Source of the DNA: Halieaceae bacterium
GTDB lineage: Bacteria > Pseudomonadota > Gammaproteobacteria > Pseudomonadales > Halieaceae
Reading direction: 5' to 3'
Length of the DNA: 64,000 bases
Assembly: GCA_902623175.1 (NCBI GenBank)
Contig: CACNSR010000010.1
Span: 1 to 64,000 of the forward strand
Shown piece by piece: positions 18,873 through 28,625 of the stretch; within the stretch, counting starts at the first letter, position 1; each line of letters begins with the position of its first letter. Made by a program: the position numbers and the translations under genes. The notes under the pieces were generated by a model, which saw only the letters and a program-made list of their open reading frames with translations, did not search any database and was not told the DNA's origin.

Positions 18873-19862
18873 TCATTTCCTGTGTTGGTAGGCCAGCGGT
18901 TCGGTTATCAAAAAGGGCAAACGTGCTTCGGCCCACTGTTTCACACCGTCAATACCGCTGTCGAGGTTGGTTTGTGGTGTCCAGCCCAATTCGCGCTGTA
19001 TCTTGCTGCTATCGAGTAGGTAAGAGTCGTCCTTGCCCAGCCGTTCCTCCGATTGCTGCGCCACTTCATCGAGTGAGAGGTCAAAGGTCGCGGCAACGCG
19101 TTCTACTAACTCTCTGATAGCGATCGGCTCGGTGTTTGAGAGGTGGTACGCCTCTCCCGGCACGCCATTGAGCGCTATTTGCTCCGTACCGCTGCAAACA
19201 TCGTCTATGTGAATAAAGCATCGCTGCGAATGACCACCACCGTGCAGATCGAGTTTTGTGCCAGTCAGCGCGGCCATTAACGCTCTTGGAATAATGCGGT
19301 ATAGCTGCTGGCCGGCGCCGTAAACATTGGCAGCGCGAGTAAATATGGCGGGGAAGCCATAGGCCTTAAAAAAACTCAGCAAGTGCAAGTCGCAGGCGGC
19401 TCTTGATACCGCATAGGGGGAGCTAGGTGCAAACTGGAAGTGCTCGCTCGTCCAGCCCTCGGTGTGGCCATACACCTCGGGAGTAGAAATATGCAGATAT
19501 CGCTTTATAAACGGCATTCGCCTGAGCTGATCATGCAGCGCGACCTGTGCAACCACATTGGTTTGATACCAATCCTCTGGAGACAGCCAGCTTTCACCCA
19601 CCATGCCCTGAGCCGCAAAATTGACGACGCATTCTGGTCGAGTGTCTGACACGAGCGCGCAGATTTGAGCCAGGTCCCGATTGAGGTCCAACTGCTGAAA
19701 TTGAAATCGCGACGCGTCGCAACTAGACCAACGATACGGTAGATAGGCCTCATGAGGTTCTGCTGAGCGGCTGATACCGATCACTTCATTGCCACGATCC
19801 AGCAGATGCCTGACAAAACTGGCACCGCTGAAGGAATTGCTGCCAACGATTAGATATTTCAT
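18873..19862 (-). CDS. GDP-mannose 4,6-dehydratase-like NAD-dependent epimerase/dehydratase
   Basis: YLIVGSNSFSGASFVRHLLDRGNEVIGISRS; ISTPEVYGHTEGW; SPYAVSRAACDLH. Confidence 0.8.
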   Translation of the reverse strand: MKYLIVGSNSFSGASFVRHLLDRGNEVIGISRSAEPHEAYLPYRWSSCDASRFQFQQLDLNRDLAQICALVSDTRPECVVNFAAQGMVGESWLSPEDWYQTNVVAQVALHDQLRRMPFIKRYLHISTPEVYGHTEGWTSEHFQFAPSSPYAVSRAACDLHLLSFFKAYGFPAIFTRAANVYGAGQQLYRIIPRALMAALTGTKLDLHGGGHSQRCFIHIDDVCSGTEQIALNGVPGEAYHLSNTEPIAIRELVERVAATFDLSLDEVAQQSEERLGKDDSYLLDSSKIQRELGWTPQTNLDSGIDGVKQWAEARLPFLITEPLAYQHRK

Positions 19863-20722
19863 GTGGGCTGCTCAATACGGACGCTGTGTCTGGCCAGCCG
19901 CTCCAGCTCGCGATGTATTTCATGTTGGTTAAATCGGTGTTGCCAATCATCGCTAAGTTGAGGCGTGAATGGGTGCGGCGGGTCGGATTGTGCAGCAAGC
20001 AGAGAGGGAATGGTCCCGATGTCTCGATGAATGCCCGCGTGATGCCAACAGGCAATGCGACCCATGAACGCGGGAATTAGTTGTGTGCTGATGTCGTTAA
20101 CGGTTGGGTTTTGATTCAGCCAATTGATGAGCTCGGGCTCGATTGCATACACAGCAGCATTAGCACGATTCCCGGGTGGTTCAGTTTGCTTCTCATGAAA
20201 ACCGATTAACGTGTTGTTCGAATCGGTTTCAACGATGCCGCACTGTGTCGGCGCATCGGTGTCAAAAGTCATCATGGTCATTAATATGCCACGGCCAGTC
20301 GCACTGCGGTGATAATCAACGAAAGCCTCAAGATCACAGTCTGACCAGTTGTCTGCATGAATTACCAAGAGCGTTTTGCCTGACGCGCGGCCCTGATTCG
20401 CAATGGCTCTTAGAGACCCCGCGGTTCCAAGAAGATCATGTTCCTCAAAGGTTTGCACTCGGGCCGCATAACAAGGACGGCGAACGTATTCACCCACTTC
20501 GCGCTTAAGGTAATGAAGGTTAACGATGGTGTTTAAAGTGCCCATTTGCTGGATGCTCGCAAGCCAGTAATCGAGGAGCGGTCTGCCATGAACCGGCATC
20601 AAACACTTTGGCCATTTATCAGAAAGCGGTTTGAGCCGGGTGCCCAGCCCGGCCGCAAGGAGGATCACGACTGCTGAGAGCTCTACCGGGTTATTGATCT
20701 GCGTGTTCCGCAATGAAGTCAA
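19859..20722 (-). CDS. HddC/ManC-like sugar-phosphate nucleotidyltransferase
   Basis: VILLAAGLGTRLKPLSDKWPKCLMPVHGRPLLDYWL. Confidence 0.8.
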   Translation of the reverse strand: MTSLRNTQINNPVELSAVVILLAAGLGTRLKPLSDKWPKCLMPVHGRPLLDYWLASIQQMGTLNTIVNLHYLKREVGEYVRRPCYAARVQTFEEHDLLGTAGSLRAIANQGRASGKTLLVIHADNWSDCDLEAFVDYHRSATGRGILMTMMTFDTDAPTQCGIVETDSNNTLIGFHEKQTEPPGNRANAAVYAIEPELINWLNQNPTVNDISTQLIPAFMGRIACWHHAGIHRDIGTIPSLLAAQSDPPHPFTPQLSDDWQHRFNQHEIHRELERLARHSVRIEQPT

Positions 20723-21239
20723 CCATCGACAGTAGCCAAATATGGTGCGTCATCTCTACCGTGTTGTAGTGTGATGAGTCCACCCATAAATTGATGTCAC
20801 CCATCTTCCGAAGCGGATTGGTGGCATCGAAGCCCGTGAGCGTCATAATTTTCATGCGCTGCCGTCGCGCTTCTTTTGCTGCGTTAAGTAAATTGAGCGA
20901 CTGACCACTGCTACTAATGAGCACAGCAAGATCTGCCGACTCGCCATAGGCCTTGAGCGCCTCCTCCAGCCAGCGCTCATAGCCGTAGTCGTTAGCGAAA
21001 CAAGTTATTAGGTCAGCTTCGTTAAAGTTAATCGCTCTGATCTTCGCCGCTTTCAACAGGTCTACTGTTACATGGCTAGCCATGGCAGCACTGCCGCCAT
21101 TACCTGCCAGAATAATGCGGCCACCCGCCCTACTCGTATCCCCAAATAATTTGGCTCCCTCAGCCAATATTTGCGTCTCGCTACTGCGTATGTGAGTCGC
21201 AATGCGTCCAAAATATTGATCAAAATAGGAATTGGTCAT
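20691..21239 (-). CDS. SIS-domain sugar isomerase, GmhA-like
   Basis: GGRIILAGNGGSAAMASHVTVDLLK; LISSSGQSLNLLNAAKEAR. Confidence 0.8.
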   Translation of the reverse strand: MTNSYFDQYFGRIATHIRSSETQILAEGAKLFGDTSRAGGRIILAGNGGSAAMASHVTVDLLKAAKIRAINFNEADLITCFANDYGYERWLEEALKAYGESADLAVLISSSGQSLNLLNAAKEARRQRMKIMTLTGFDATNPLRKMGDINLWVDSSHYNTVEMTHHIWLLSMVDFIAEHADQ

Positions 21240-21457
21240 AAAGTTCCTTCATTCGGACCGGGACCATGGGCAAGCAACAGACTATCGGATAGCAATATTG
21301 TGCATCTGTATTAGCGATCCAGATAATGCCTCACTGACTCATCTCTGCTCAAATTAACGTCATTGACTATCACTACAATTCATTCAAGGCGTAACTCATT
21401 GTGGCGCGAAAATTTTTTTGTTTCCGACCACCGCCGGGAGGCGAGACGGAGGAGTGA

Positions 21458-22321
21458 TTATTGCAACAACTGCAATACCGTCCCCGGCAATTCATTTGCC
21501 TGCGCAAGCATTGCCGTTCCCGCCTGCTGGATGATTTGCGTTCTGGCGAGTTCCGAGGTCGCCTCAGCGTAATCAGTATCCATAATGCGGCTGCGGGTCA
21601 CCTCTGCATTAGTCACAACGTTAGTGAGGTTATCAACCGCATGAATCAGTCGATTTTGCGTGGCGCCAAATTTTGCCCTCTGAGTCGATACCGCTGTCAT
21701 GGCCAGGTCCAATTTGCCAATGGCGCCGCTGGCCACCGTGATCGCGGAGGCAATAGTCGCCGCAGACAGTGTCTTGGAGGCCAATCCAGAGAGGCTTCCA
21801 GTAGAGTCGGTGAAGTTTCCAAAAGTTACAGCGACGGTTTGAGCAGCGTTCATACCCACCTGATAAGACACAGATGATAGGCCTGCGGTAGAAGCCCCTG
21901 CATTGCCGTTCAAAATTGGTCGCCCGTTCCACTCAGTATTAGTAGCAATTCTGTCAACTTCTGCGCGAAGCGCAGTAAACTCTGCATTGAGATAAGAGCG
22001 ATCAGAGGAGTCAGTGGTACCAGTGCCAGACTGCAGCGCAAGCTCCCGCATTCTTTGCAGCATCGCTGTAATTTCGTCGAGTGCGCCCTCTGCAGTTTGC
22101 ACCATGCTAACCGCGTCATGAGCATTGCGAATGGCTTGATCAAGGCCCCGTATCTGAGACGTCATCCTTGTAGATATCGCCAATCCCGCCGCGTTATCAG
22201 ATGCCGAATTGATCTTTTTGCCTGTAGAAAGTTGCTCCATTGCGTTGCCAAGCGCCCGCTCATTTTTTGCAAGCGCGGCCTGCGCAATAGAGGCTGCGAT
22301 GTTGGTATTTACAACAGCCAT
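21458..22321 (-). CDS. fliC: Flagellin
   Basis: N-terminal MAVVNTNIAASIAQAALAKNERALGNAMEQLSTGKKINSASDNAAGLAISTRM and C-terminal RSRIMDTDYAEATSELARTQIIQQAGTAMLAQANELPGTVLQLLQ; 287 aa. Confidence 0.97.
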   Translation of the reverse strand: MAVVNTNIAASIAQAALAKNERALGNAMEQLSTGKKINSASDNAAGLAISTRMTSQIRGLDQAIRNAHDAVSMVQTAEGALDEITAMLQRMRELALQSGTGTTDSSDRSYLNAEFTALRAEVDRIATNTEWNGRPILNGNAGASTAGLSSVSYQVGMNAAQTVAVTFGNFTDSTGSLSGLASKTLSAATIASAITVASGAIGKLDLAMTAVSTQRAKFGATQNRLIHAVDNLTNVVTNAEVTRSRIMDTDYAEATSELARTQIIQQAGTAMLAQANELPGTVLQLLQ

Positions 22322-22428
22322 AATCTAGGACCCTATTTCTCGTAGTTCTGACGCGTTTTAAGGCACCGCGTCCTTCAGTTGTTCTCGGCGCAGCTATGGA
22401 AAGCCAAAACCGACTTCTCATACTAAGA

Positions 22429-22444
22429 AGCATGAAACGTGCCA
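22429..22444 (-). promoter_or_regulatory. Putative sigma54 promoter for flagellin
   Basis: Minus strand TGGCACGTTTCATGCT vs consensus TGGCACG-N4-TTGCW (one mismatch); ~108 nt upstream of flagellin start. Confidence 0.7.
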
Positions 22445-22727
22445 TAAATGAGTGCAAAAAGCGTAAAGCCGTGAAGACAAGCAAATTCGCAAAAAATCGG
22501 GAATGCTGTAATTTCGTTACAAATGACGGCAATTAGGCGCAATTCCGCAAGATTTACTATCTTTTTAATTGCGCGAGAATTATCGGAAGATCGCCTTCAT
22601 TAACAATTGCAGCACTGGGCCAATCGATGCGGCATCAGATTGCCGGTTATGGCAGCTGGAAAACGCTGGTAAAGTAGGGATTGGAAACCGGGGGTCTTTT
22701 AGGCGCCACCTCACACCGACTATGACG

Positions 22728-23426
22728 TTAAGCATTGCGGCGATCAGACAGGTAAATCCGGGCTCGCTCAAGGTCGCTTGGCTCATCGATATCAACCGAT
22801 GCCTCCCGAGACATAAGGTATCCCAAAGTTTCCGGTGAGACGAAAGATCTCGCAGCAATTAGCCAATCAATTTCAGCAATGTAAATAGCCCCGTTTAGTG
22901 AATAGGCAGCTGGCAGATCCTGCCGCCGCATCGATACGCTTGAGTCGATTTTCAGGAAAGCGTCGAGACGAGAATCTGCCGCCATTGAATAGACGAGGAA
23001 AGGATGATCCCTCGCCTCGGATACCGACACTGCAGTAGCGGCACCCTTAGCGATCAACAGCTCTAGGCAGTTATCTATGTCGGATGCCTCTCTCAGAGGT
23101 GAGGTCGGCTGCAGTACAACCACGAGGTCAAACCCCGAAGTTCTGTCGATGACATCTAGCACGACATCAATTGTCTTGGCGTCATCGGTCGCAAGTTCGG
23201 CTGGACGCAAAAAAGGCACGTTGCAACCTGCGGCCTTTGCCATCGAACAAATACGCTCATTATCCGAAGAAAGAATAACGTGATCGATATATCGAGACGA
23301 ACTCGCCGCTTCAATGGTCCAGTTAATCAGTGGTTTGCCCATCAAGGACACAGTATTTTTGTTTGGAATGCCTTTAGATCCACCCCTGGCGGGGATCACT
23401 GCCAGCACTTTCTTGTTTTCTATCAC
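22728..23426 (-). CDS. legF: Acylneuraminate (legionaminate-type) cytidylyltransferase
   Basis: VLAVIPARGGSKGIPNKNTVSLMGKPLINWTIEAA; VLQPTSPLR. Confidence 0.85.
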   Translation of the reverse strand: MIENKKVLAVIPARGGSKGIPNKNTVSLMGKPLINWTIEAASSSRYIDHVILSSDNERICSMAKAAGCNVPFLRPAELATDDAKTIDVVLDVIDRTSGFDLVVVLQPTSPLREASDIDNCLELLIAKGAATAVSVSEARDHPFLVYSMAADSRLDAFLKIDSSVSMRRQDLPAAYSLNGAIYIAEIDWLIAARSFVSPETLGYLMSREASVDIDEPSDLERARIYLSDRRNA

Positions 23427-23458
23427 CGCGCGTCGCTTTCTGATTAAAGGCGGACAAT

Positions 23459-24520
23459 TCAGCCGCTGGAAATCTTTAGCGGCGTCGAACGAGCGGTTTT
23501 CAAATCATCGGGCCGCCCTACATCCAGCCAGGGTTCATACATGGGATATGCAACCACCCGCGCGCCTTGATCAGAAAGCATCTCAAATACCGTGGGCATG
23601 TCGCAGTAACCGCCTTTAGGCAGCATTTGCAGCACTGCAGGAGATAGTGCGTAAACCCCGGCGTTAACATGGCTTCTCAAAACCGGTTTCTCAGAGAATC
23701 CCTTAATTTCCAAGCCTTCCATCTCCACAACACCAAATGGATTAGTCCACTCGTGCAGCTTCACCGCCATAACCGCCTGTGCATCGTGCTGATTCAAAAA
23801 GCTCAAAAGCTCTGTGTAATCAATGTCCGTGAGCACATCACCATTGGATACAACAAAATCTCTCTGTGGCGCTTGCTCAATCAAACTGAGTGCCCCAGCC
23901 GTGCCCAATGGCTCATGCTCTTCAATGTATTCAACCTTGATGCCAAATTGCCGGCCATCACCAAAAAAGTCTCTGATCATTTCACCGTAATAGTTGATGC
24001 AGAAGATGAAATGCCTGAAACCCTGGCCGCGGGCGCGCTCCACAATGTGCTGTAGCATTGGCTTACCGGCGATTTCCAACATCGGTTTGGGGCAGGTTTC
24101 GGTAAAGGGCCGCAAGCGCTTACCCAAGCCCCCGACCATGAGCACCATGACATGGTCATGATCTTCGGCGGGGCCCAACTCATCCCAGAGGTATAAGCCA
24201 ACCACGCGCCCCTCATCGTCTACACTGGGAACCTGCGCCACTTTGTTGGCACGCATCAGCGCACGGACTGTGGTCCAGTCCGTGTTCTCAGGGACCACCA
24301 GGGGGTTGCGGTTAATGACCTCGGCCACACAGTCATCCATCGACAACCCCCGGAGCAAGCCCCGTCTAAGGTCCCCGTCTGTAATCAAGCCAATTAAGCC
24401 GCCCTCTTCGTCGACGCAAATGCATAACTTGATCGCAACATCGTTCAAGTTTTGAAACGCCTGTTGAAACGTTGCATGTTGAGAAATTACGGCTTTTCGC
24501 CAGTTCACCGCTTCAATCAC
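23459..24520 (-). CDS. ptmE: CBS-domain sugar-phosphate nucleotidyltransferase, PtmE-like
   Basis: N-terminal CBS-pair (GLITDGDLRRGL) then VLMVGGLGKRLRPFTETCPKPMLEIAGKPMLQHIVE. Confidence 0.8.
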   Translation of the reverse strand: MIEAVNWRKAVISQHATFQQAFQNLNDVAIKLCICVDEEGGLIGLITDGDLRRGLLRGLSMDDCVAEVINRNPLVVPENTDWTTVRALMRANKVAQVPSVDDEGRVVGLYLWDELGPAEDHDHVMVLMVGGLGKRLRPFTETCPKPMLEIAGKPMLQHIVERARGQGFRHFIFCINYYGEMIRDFFGDGRQFGIKVEYIEEHEPLGTAGALSLIEQAPQRDFVVSNGDVLTDIDYTELLSFLNQHDAQAVMAVKLHEWTNPFGVVEMEGLEIKGFSEKPVLRSHVNAGVYALSPAVLQMLPKGGYCDMPTVFEMLSDQGARVVAYPMYEPWLDVGRPDDLKTARSTPLKISSG

Positions 24521-25707
24521 ACTGCTACCCTCCCAACCTCGTCTGAGGTGGTATTGAGGTCATGAAAGCGTTTGTTGCCACACCGCGGCTCCCACGCGTC
24601 AATCACAGCCACCGTGAGCTTGGCCGCACCGCCCTGACCGTAGGGATTTTGGATCCCTTTACCGTTTCGCGAGCGCGTCTCTGGCCGAAGCAGCACACCT
24701 AACGCATTAAGAATCGCGGTCCGGTTAGGTGCGCAATCGATGACGCTCGCGGCTTTAAGACGGCCATCCTGGCGGGCCCCGATATTTACGGTCCCCACTC
24801 CGAAAGCCGGCGCCTCGATGAGTCCTGAGGATGAATTACCCACAACGCCCGCAGACAGCGAAAGCACGGACAAATAAAGCGTCTGTCCCAGAGAGGTATG
24901 TTGACAAGCTCGCGGTGAGTGCTGCCTCACAAATTCCTGAACGAGGTCAAACAAACCGCGACCACCCACATCGGCATTGGGCATAGTGAAGACGAGAGAC
25001 GCGTCCACCTGCTCCAACGCAGCCAGCAACTCTGTCATTTGTGACTGCGCGCTGGTGCCGACGCGTCCCGTCTCTGGGTGGAAGGTAATCAGCAAAGTAG
25101 TATCGCCTAGCGCAAAGCCAAGCCGCTCCTCTACCTCGGTACGCCCCAACAAAGGGGTATTAAGCGCCGTGTCGACGCCAAAGCCGCCCACGTTCCAGAC
25201 CGTTTCGGGCGCCTCACCGAGCTGAATCACGCGCTGCCGATAATCTTCCGCCGCGGTAAAGTGCAAACTCGACATCTTGGTGATGGCATGACGAATTGTG
25301 TCATCCAATGACCCCACCGTAATCTCCCCACCATGCAAATGGGCTATCGGGATGCCAGCAAATGTGGCGCTGGATGCAGCCGCAAAAATCTCGAAGCGGT
25401 CGCCGAGTAGCAACACGAGATCGGGCTTCAACACCGCAAATGCGTCCGCGAACCCGGTCATCGCCAAGCCAACCGATTTGGTGACAGCGACCTCGGTATC
25501 GGCGCCGACCAGCATTTCAACTTTCCAGTCGATATCGAATCCATCGGCTTCGATGTGTCGCCAGGTGTAACCAAACTCGCTCGCGAGATGCATGCCAGTG
25601 GCAATCACCTGTAGCACGCAATGTTGAGAGTCTCGTAGCCCCGCCATCACGCACCGCAGTAAGCCGTAATCCGCGCGAGAACCCGTCACCACGCAGACCT
25701 TTTTCAT
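24517..25707 (-). CDS. legG: UDP/GDP-sugar 2-epimerase (hydrolysing), NeuC/LegG-like
   Basis: VCVVTGSRADYGLLRCVM; LLLGDRFEIFAAASSATFAGIPIAHLHGGE; GNSSSGLIEAPAFG. Confidence 0.88.
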   Translation of the reverse strand: MKKVCVVTGSRADYGLLRCVMAGLRDSQHCVLQVIATGMHLASEFGYTWRHIEADGFDIDWKVEMLVGADTEVAVTKSVGLAMTGFADAFAVLKPDLVLLLGDRFEIFAAASSATFAGIPIAHLHGGEITVGSLDDTIRHAITKMSSLHFTAAEDYRQRVIQLGEAPETVWNVGGFGVDTALNTPLLGRTEVEERLGFALGDTTLLITFHPETGRVGTSAQSQMTELLAALEQVDASLVFTMPNADVGGRGLFDLVQEFVRQHSPRACQHTSLGQTLYLSVLSLSAGVVGNSSSGLIEAPAFGVGTVNIGARQDGRLKAASVIDCAPNRTAILNALGVLLRPETRSRNGKGIQNPYGQGGAAKLTVAVIDAWEPRCGNKRFHDLNTTSDEVGRVAV

Positions 25708-26744
25708 AGCTCGATCACCTCGTCGGGCTTAAAAGGCCGAGAGGCTCGCTTACCAATCACGCCGTCCCATAACATGGGCGAGAGGCCGGTAGCGGGGCGC
25801 TTAACCGTCAAGTTTTCTTCAGAGAAAACCTCGTCAGCGCTAATGGCCCTAGCAGCAACAATTGATTTGCGAACCAATTGAATATTATTGCGCTCGCTGG
25901 CGGTGCATTGTTTTTGCGCACTTCCCAACGCACACTCAATCCGCCGTATCCCCCGTATCATTGCCTTAAGTGCGTCTGGCTCGAGGCTGGCACTGTGATC
26001 CGGGCCGGGAAGATTTTTGTCTAGCGTAAAGTGCTTTTCAACCACCGAAGCGCCCATGGCAACCGCGGCGATGGCCACATCGATGCCATCGGTGTGATCA
26101 GAGTAACCAACCGCCACACCAAAGGTATCTGCCATGGCATGCATAGCCCGGAGATTCACCTCTTCGATGGGGGCGGGATACTCCGTTGTGCAGTGTAATA
26201 AGGTGATCTTGTCTTTCGGTAGGCCTGCCGCCTCCAAGCATGCGATTGCTTCGCTTATCTCGTCCAAGTCAGCCATCCCCGTGGACATAATCACGTCTTT
26301 CTGAAACGAAGCGATACGCCTGAGGTAGGGGAGATTTGTGATCTCGCCGGAAGGCACTTTGAACCGCTTAGCACCGATGCGAGCGAGGAAGTCGAGGCTT
26401 TCTAAATCGAACGCCGTTGAGAAGAACCCAATGTCGCGGGCCTCGCAATGCGCGATTAAGGTCATGTGGTCTTGCTCGCTGAGCTGCAACCGCTGCAACA
26501 TCGCCAATTGCCCGGAACAAAATGAGTTTTCGCAATCTGACGCTTCCGCCTGATATGCCGCCAACTCAGCATTGGCGGTAGCCAGGGCATTGGCGTCAAA
26601 CGTCTGAAATTTCACGAGATCCGCGCCCGCATCTGCCGCCACATCGATAAGTCGAAACGCCTGTTCGATGTTGCCGTCGTGGTTAACACCCGCCTCGGCA
26701 ATAATCAGCACGCGATTGGTTCTGGAGTCAGCCATGGGCGACAC
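25704..26744 (-). CDS. legI: N-acetylneuraminate/legionaminate synthase (NeuB/LegI-like)
   Basis: VLIIAEAGVNHDGNIEQAFRLIDVAADAGADLVKFQTF; GYSDHTDG; C-terminal SAF-like domain. Confidence 0.9.
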   Translation of the reverse strand: MSPMADSRTNRVLIIAEAGVNHDGNIEQAFRLIDVAADAGADLVKFQTFDANALATANAELAAYQAEASDCENSFCSGQLAMLQRLQLSEQDHMTLIAHCEARDIGFFSTAFDLESLDFLARIGAKRFKVPSGEITNLPYLRRIASFQKDVIMSTGMADLDEISEAIACLEAAGLPKDKITLLHCTTEYPAPIEEVNLRAMHAMADTFGVAVGYSDHTDGIDVAIAAVAMGASVVEKHFTLDKNLPGPDHSASLEPDALKAMIRGIRRIECALGSAQKQCTASERNNIQLVRKSIVAARAISADEVFSEENLTVKRPATGLSPMLWDGVIGKRASRPFKPDEVIEL

Positions 26745-27363
26745 CCCGGTGCCCGCTTGAGGGTGAGCAAGTTGTTGACATACCGGATCGCACTACTGTG
26801 CCGGCGGGGATAATCGCTCCCTCATCAATTTCGATATCGTTGTGTAAGACCGCACCCGACCCGATGAAGCACCTTGGGCCAATCTTGACGCCGCCATTTA
26901 CTCGGGCACCCGTGGCGATGTGGGTGTGATCTCCTATCGCTACGTCGTGCTCCAGAAGCGCCATGGAATTCACTATGCAATTTTCTCCGACCCGGCAGGC
27001 CGAATTGACCACTGCACCGTGCATGACCATAGTTCCCGCGCCGATATCGGCTTGGCGAGAACAGTAGGCATTGGGAGAGACAATCACAGGTAGGGAGGCG
27101 CCCACTTTTTTCGCCGCAGCAAAGGCGCGCTCCCTGATCGCTGACGTCTTAATTTGCCCTATAGTGACGAGCACACCAACACCTTTACCCATCAGATCCG
27201 CTAATGCATCGTCAGTTCCCAGTATTGGATAGCCCATCACGTCGCTACCTTCAAAAGCAGGATCCTCAAGCACGCCAATAATTTGGTGACTTCCCTCCGA
27301 CTCGATCACATCGATGGCGGATCGACAATGGCCCCCACCACCCATCAGAATCAAATCACTCAT
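26728..27363 (-). CDS. legH: NeuD/PglD-type sugar O/N-acyltransferase (LegH-like)
   Basis: LILMGGGGHCRSAIDVIES plus hexapeptide-repeat C-terminal half. Confidence 0.8.
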   Translation of the reverse strand: MSDLILMGGGGHCRSAIDVIESEGSHQIIGVLEDPAFEGSDVMGYPILGTDDALADLMGKGVGVLVTIGQIKTSAIRERAFAAAKKVGASLPVIVSPNAYCSRQADIGAGTMVMHGAVVNSACRVGENCIVNSMALLEHDVAIGDHTHIATGARVNGGVKIGPRCFIGSGAVLHNDIEIDEGAIIPAGTVVRSGMSTTCSPSSGHRGVAHG

Positions 27364-28625
27364 GGCAACAACTCCGCCAGCTTGGCCGAGGAGGGCAGAT
27401 TAATAATCCGCTCAGCCAGAGACTCGGTATTGGGGAGTAGGGCACGAGGAGCATCTGCATAAATGTCGAGGGTATGCATCGGTTCCCACACAGGCCTGGC
27501 CATGAACCCCGCATCATTGAGTGCCTGAACTATCACGTCACGGCTAGCGGCAGCGTGAGGCTCGAGCAACAATGTGTTCAACCAGTAATTGGAAACCGTA
27601 TGCTCGGGCTCTCGCACGATTCGCAGATCAGGGTGCCCGGCAAACCCGTCGATATAAGCCATGGCGAGCACTCGTTTCCTAGCGATGCGATCAGAGAGTT
27701 CCTGTAGCTGTGATACGCCAAGGGCCGCATTGATATTGGGCATTCGGTAGTTATACCCAACCCTGTCATGCTCAAAAGCCCAGGGATGAGGGCGCTTGGC
27801 AGTGGTAGACAAATGCCGCGCCATGTCAGCGAGGTCGGCATTGTTTGTAAGGACCGCGCCACCCCCACCGGTTGTAATAATCTTATTACCGTTGAAGCTC
27901 ATTGCCCCTAGCAATCCCATGGCGGCGCACTGTCGCCCTTTGTATTGGCTACCCAACGCCTCAGCGGCATCTTCGATCACAGCGATGCCAAAAGAATCTG
28001 CCACTTCGATGAGTTCATCCATCGCCACGGGATGTCCAAAAACATGCACGGGCACGATCGCCGAGATAAGACGACCAGTTTCACGATTGAAAAATTGGCC
28101 CGCTTTGCTCTCGCCCACTTGATTCAAGTGCTGCCGAAGTGCCGCAGAGTCGATGCCCAACGTTTCCTCGTTGATATCTACAAAATGCGGTACTGCGTTC
28201 AAGTGACTCACCGCATTGGGTGTGGCGACAAACGTGAGGCTGGGCAGCAACACCTCCGTGTTGGCCTCGACACCGGCTACCCGCAGCGCCACCTCCAAAG
28301 CGGCGGTGCCGTTAACCATGGCAACAGCGTGGGCCACGTCACATTGCTCGGCGAGCCTCACCTCGAATTCACTAACAAAAGCACCCACAGAAGAAACAAA
28401 CGTCGAGCGAATGCACTCAAGCACCGTCGCCTCCGCTCGCTCCGAGAACTCGGGCTCGTGGAGCGCTATAGCACCGTCTCTAGCAGGAAAAAGTCCCTCC
28501 AGAATATCTGCGACTTCACTGGCAAGTTGCTCGGCATTGACCTGCGCATTCAGTTCGATGCGCGGCATCATAAGTTGTAAACGCTCGTCTTGTAGCGAGA
28601 CAGGTTGCTCGGGTTCTGAAACCAT
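27360..28625 (-). CDS. legC: DegT/DnrJ/EryC1 aminotransferase, LegC-like
   Basis: FVSSVGAFVSEFEVRLAEQCDVAHAVAMVNGTAALEVALRVAGV; FNGNKIITTGGGGAVLT PLP-Lys region. Confidence 0.88.
   Translation of the reverse strand: MVSEPEQPVSLQDERLQLMMPRIELNAQVNAEQLASEVADILEGLFPARDGAIALHEPEFSERAEATVLECIRSTFVSSVGAFVSEFEVRLAEQCDVAHAVAMVNGTAALEVALRVAGVEANTEVLLPSLTFVATPNAVSHLNAVPHFVDINEETLGIDSAALRQHLNQVGESKAGQFFNRETGRLISAIVPVHVFGHPVAMDELIEVADSFGIAVIEDAAEALGSQYKGRQCAAMGLLGAMSFNGNKIITTGGGGAVLTNNADLADMARHLSTTAKRPHPWAFEHDRVGYNYRMPNINAALGVSQLQELSDRIARKRVLAMAYIDGFAGHPDLRIVREPEHTVSNYWLNTLLLEPHAAASRDVIVQALNDAGFMARPVWEPMHTLDIYADAPRALLPNTESLAERIINLPSSAKLAELLP

Noticed and set aside
21290-21306. Sigma54-like ATGCACAATATTGCT (minus) upstream of the SIS gene
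   Set aside because: Lacks the GG of the -24 box and spacing is one nt short.
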